Shown piece after piece: positions 6,176 through 7,425 of a DNA stretch of 7,425 bases. Both the position numbers and the translations under genes were made by a program. Position 1 is the stretch's first letter. Every line of letters begins with the position of its first letter. The notes beneath the pieces were generated by a model. The model did no database searches. It worked only from the letters and a program-made list of their open reading frames with translations, and had not been told where the DNA came from. The stretch covers positions 1 through 7,425 of the forward strand of contig DASWVC010000156.1 of the NCBI GenBank assembly GCA_036401335.1, written 5' to 3'. The stretch is from DASWVC01 sp036401335. GTDB lineage: Bacteria > Verrucomicrobiota > Verrucomicrobiia > Chthoniobacterales > JAFAMB01.

Positions 6176-6730
6176 ATGAGATTTGTCATCGCCGGCACGG
6201 GTGCGAGCGGGGCTGCTTACTTGCAACGGCTGCTCGACCAGCTTGAGGGCAGCCCGCATGAGGTTCACCTCGTGCTGAGCACGTTTGCCAAACAGGTGGT
6301 CCATGACGAGTTGGGTGAACTGCGCGTGCCGGGCGCCGTACACCAGCACAGCGACCGTAGCTTAAACGTGCCTTTTGCCAGCGGGTCCACCTTGTTCGAT
6401 GCCATGGTCGTCCTGCCCTGTTCCATGGGCACACTCGGCCGGATTGCAGCGGGCGTCAGCGACAGCCTGATTACCCGGGCAGCTGACGTTTTCCTGAAAG
6501 AACGCCGCAAGCTCATTCTGGTGCCTCGGGAAACGCCATGGAATCTCATCCATGCGCGCAACTGCACCCAGTTGCTTGAGGCGGGCGTCGTTCTGGTTCC
6601 TGCGATGCCCTCCTTCTATGGACGCCCGCACACCGTTACAGACTTGGTTGACACCGTTGTCCATCGGGTTCTGGACCAAATGGGCCTGCCGGCACCGAAC
6701 GCCTTCCGCTGGCGTGAAAGCAAGGAGTGA
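6176..6730 (+). CDS. ubiX: UbiX family flavin prenyltransferase
   Basis: UbiX joins a dimethylallyl group to reduced FMN, making the prenylated flavin cofactor that UbiD-type decarboxylases need in ubiquinone synthesis, menaquinone synthesis or aromatic acid breakdown. The 184-residue product has the normal length. It shows the FMN-binding GTGASG loop (7-12), PCSMGTLGRIAAG (81-93), LKERRKLILVPRETP (107-121), and PSFYGRP (145-151). K108, R118, E119 and Y148 fall at the same spacing as K129, R139, E140 and Y169 of the Pseudomonas enzyme, so the active site looks complete. The ATG at 6176 is right because the FMN loop starts at residue 7. No clear ribosome binding site is seen. It lies 30 bp after xylB on the same strand, so shared transcription is plausible. 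No ubiD partner lies in the window, so the pathway served is unknown. Confidence 0.94.
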   Translation: MRFVIAGTGASGAAYLQRLLDQLEGSPHEVHLVLSTFAKQVVHDELGELRVPGAVHQHSDRSLNVPFASGSTLFDAMVVLPCSMGTLGRIAAGVSDSLITRAADVFLKERRKLILVPRETPWNLIHARNCTQLLEAGVVLVPAMPSFYGRPHTVTDLVDTVVHRVLDQMGLPAPNAFRWRESKE

Positions 6731-6777
6731 GCGCCGTCGACACGCAATACCGCCACCCCGGTCGGCGCCTTGTTTTT
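6731..6777 (+). terminator. Candidate intrinsic terminator after ubiX
   Basis: GCGCCG (6731-6736), starting right after the ubiX stop codon, pairs with CGGCGC (6763-6768). An inner stem, ACCG (6749-6752) with CGGT (6759-6762), stacks directly on it. CTTGTTTTT follows at once (6769-6777). A GC-rich stem next to a T-run is the expected form. The 26-base loop and the G that breaks the T-run make it weaker than a textbook case. Confidence 0.45.
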
Positions 6778-7425
6778 GGGCCACCACTGTTTATTTATCC
6801 GGGGATTGACGGTGGGGCGGGGCGGGGGAAGGTGACGGCCGCTTGCCGGCCGCGAAGGGCGCCCGGGGCGGGGGAAAAAGGCTTGTTTTTTCGGCTTTTT
6901 TTCCCTTGACCCGGGGCCGGGGGCGGCTACGGTGGGGGCCCGGGTTGACGAGAAAGTTGCGATTTTCGAGTTGACGGCGGGCCGGACGGTGGCAAGTTAA
7001 GGGCTCCGCGGAAACCGCAAGGTGCTCCGCAGGGGCGCCCGCCGGAAGGCGGGGGGCCGGTGGTTGGCCGAGGCGGCGGGACTTCAAATTGGACTCAATT
7101 TTGTCCCGGTTAAAAAGAAAGGCGCGCGAGGGCGCCGTTTAGCCGGGGTGCGAGGTTGGGTTTTTTTTTGGGTCCGGGCCGGGCGGGCAACGGCCGGGGG
7201 TTCTTTGAAGGATTGGTTCTGGGCGCGGGGCGGGAGCGAAAGCACGCCCGGGCGTTCAGGATGGTGAAGGACAGACCGACCGATGGAGAAAGAAAGGGCG
7301 AAGGTTAAAAGGGAGAAAGAGCGAGGGAAAGCAGGGGCCCACAGGGAAGGGCCCGCGAGACCTGGGGTGTGCGTTGCACGCCCGGAAGGGAACGGGGGGT
7401 TTGTTTGAGTTTTGGTTGACAAAGG
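6778..7425. other. Gene-free, G-skewed region rich in hairpins
   Basis: I see no supportable gene here. The short frames that cross it are low-complexity (Arg, Gly, Trp or Pro-rich) and lack domain features. G clearly outnumbers C on the + strand; for example, bases 7141-7200 hold about 31 G and 12 C. Long homopolymers occur (T9 at 7161-7169, repeated G4-G5 runs). Perfect small hairpins include 7038-7053 (CCCGCC/GGCGGG with a GGAA tetraloop), 7086-7101 (AAATTG/CAATTT), 7121-7136 (GGCGC/GCGCC), 7228-7249 (GGGCG/CGCCC enclosing GC-GAAA-GC), 7335-7354 (GGGCCC twice) and 7365-7383 (8-bp stem with one G-T pair). I do not recognise RNase P, tmRNA, SRP, 6S, tRNA or rRNA motifs. It could be a structured leader or RNA, or poor sequence at a contig end. 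Confidence 0.5.
6906..6933 (+). promoter_or_regulatory. Promoter-like sequence in the right-hand gene-free region
   Basis: TTGACC (6906-6911) is separated by 16 bp of almost pure G+C from TACGGT (6928-6933). A T-rich stretch (6885-6902) lies immediately upstream, where an UP-like element would be. The -35 matches five of six consensus bases. The -10 keeps T, A and the final T. Any transcript would start near 6940 and run into sequence with no convincing reading frame, so its product would be a non-coding RNA or the leader of a gene beyond the window. Confidence 0.35.

Noticed and set aside
5798..6349. Minus-strand frame of 183 codons across the xylB-ubiX junction
   Set aside because: Both genes beneath it are secure on the other strand; the product is an arginine- and alanine-rich shadow.
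6836..6905. Second terminator after ubiX (CGGCCG hairpin at 6836-6852, or the GGGAAAAA/TTTTTCCC pairing at 6872-6905)
   Set aside because: The GC hairpin has no adjacent T-run. The A/T-rich pairing uses the T-run itself as its stem arm, leaving no free U-tract.
6940..7100. Known structured RNA such as RNase P, SRP RNA or tmRNA
   Set aside because: GGGCTCC at 7001-7007 recalls part of RNase P RNA, but the GAGGAAAG and ACAGA-type conserved elements are absent, and no tmRNA or SRP core motif is visible.
7121..7169. Intrinsic terminator from the GGCGC/GCGCC hairpin and the T9 run
   Set aside because: About 24 bases separate the stem (ending at 7136) from the T-run (7161-7169), too far for intrinsic termination, and no gene ends just upstream.
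7022..7267. Plus-strand frame of 81 codons in the right-end region
   Set aside because: Low-complexity Arg/Gly/Trp-rich product, no ribosome binding site, no domain, and doubtful underlying sequence.
7084..7422. Minus-strand frame of 112 codons in the right-end region
   Set aside because: Pro/Ser/Arg-rich product that simply reflects the G-rich opposite strand; no recognisable family.

Overview
The window is a compact stretch of a GC-rich bacterial chromosome (roughly 60% G+C by eye). It has five complete protein genes, one gene cut by the left edge, and a gene-free right end of about 695 bases. I see no transposase, integrase, phage gene, CRISPR array, tRNA or rRNA. The mix of genes (M13 peptidase, a stand-alone thiazole kinase, a metal-dependent hydrolase, xylulokinase, flavin prenyltransferase), the near absence of Shine-Dalgarno motifs and the palindromic and tandem intergenic repeats suggest a soil- or water-type heterotroph. 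Verrucomicrobiota is my best guess. That is inference, since no phylogenetic marker is present.

Layout. 1-1761 (+): C-terminal part of an M13 zinc endopeptidase. 1762-1906: convergent gap holding two adjacent hairpins that look like a REP/BIME-type element. 1907-2719 (-): hydroxyethylthiazole kinase (thiM). 2720-2832: divergent promoter region. 2833-3852 (+): Amidohydro_2-type metal-dependent hydrolase that appears to begin with TTG. 3841-3890: decamer tandem repeat running over that gene's stop codon. 3853-4135: convergent gap with further inverted repeats. 4136-4516 (-): glyoxalase I-like VOC protein. 4517-4645: divergent gap with a short tandem heptamer. 4646-6145 (+): xylulokinase (xylB). 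6176-6730 (+): flavin prenyltransferase (ubiX), 30 bp behind xylB. 6731-7425: no convincing gene, G-rich on the + strand, with a candidate terminator, a promoter-like sequence, G-quadruplex-type G runs and several perfect small hairpins.

The genes do not form one pathway. xylB and ubiX are close enough to share a transcript but have no obvious metabolic link. thiM (thiamine salvage), the glyoxalase (methylglyoxal detoxification) and the M13 peptidase (extracytoplasmic peptide breakdown) are ordinary housekeeping or accessory functions. I found no convincing new multi-gene system. The most interesting signals are non-coding: the paired-hairpin element, the decamer array, the long inverted repeat at 4052-4114, and the structured, strongly G-skewed right end. 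The right end could hold a structured RNA or could be a poor-quality contig end.
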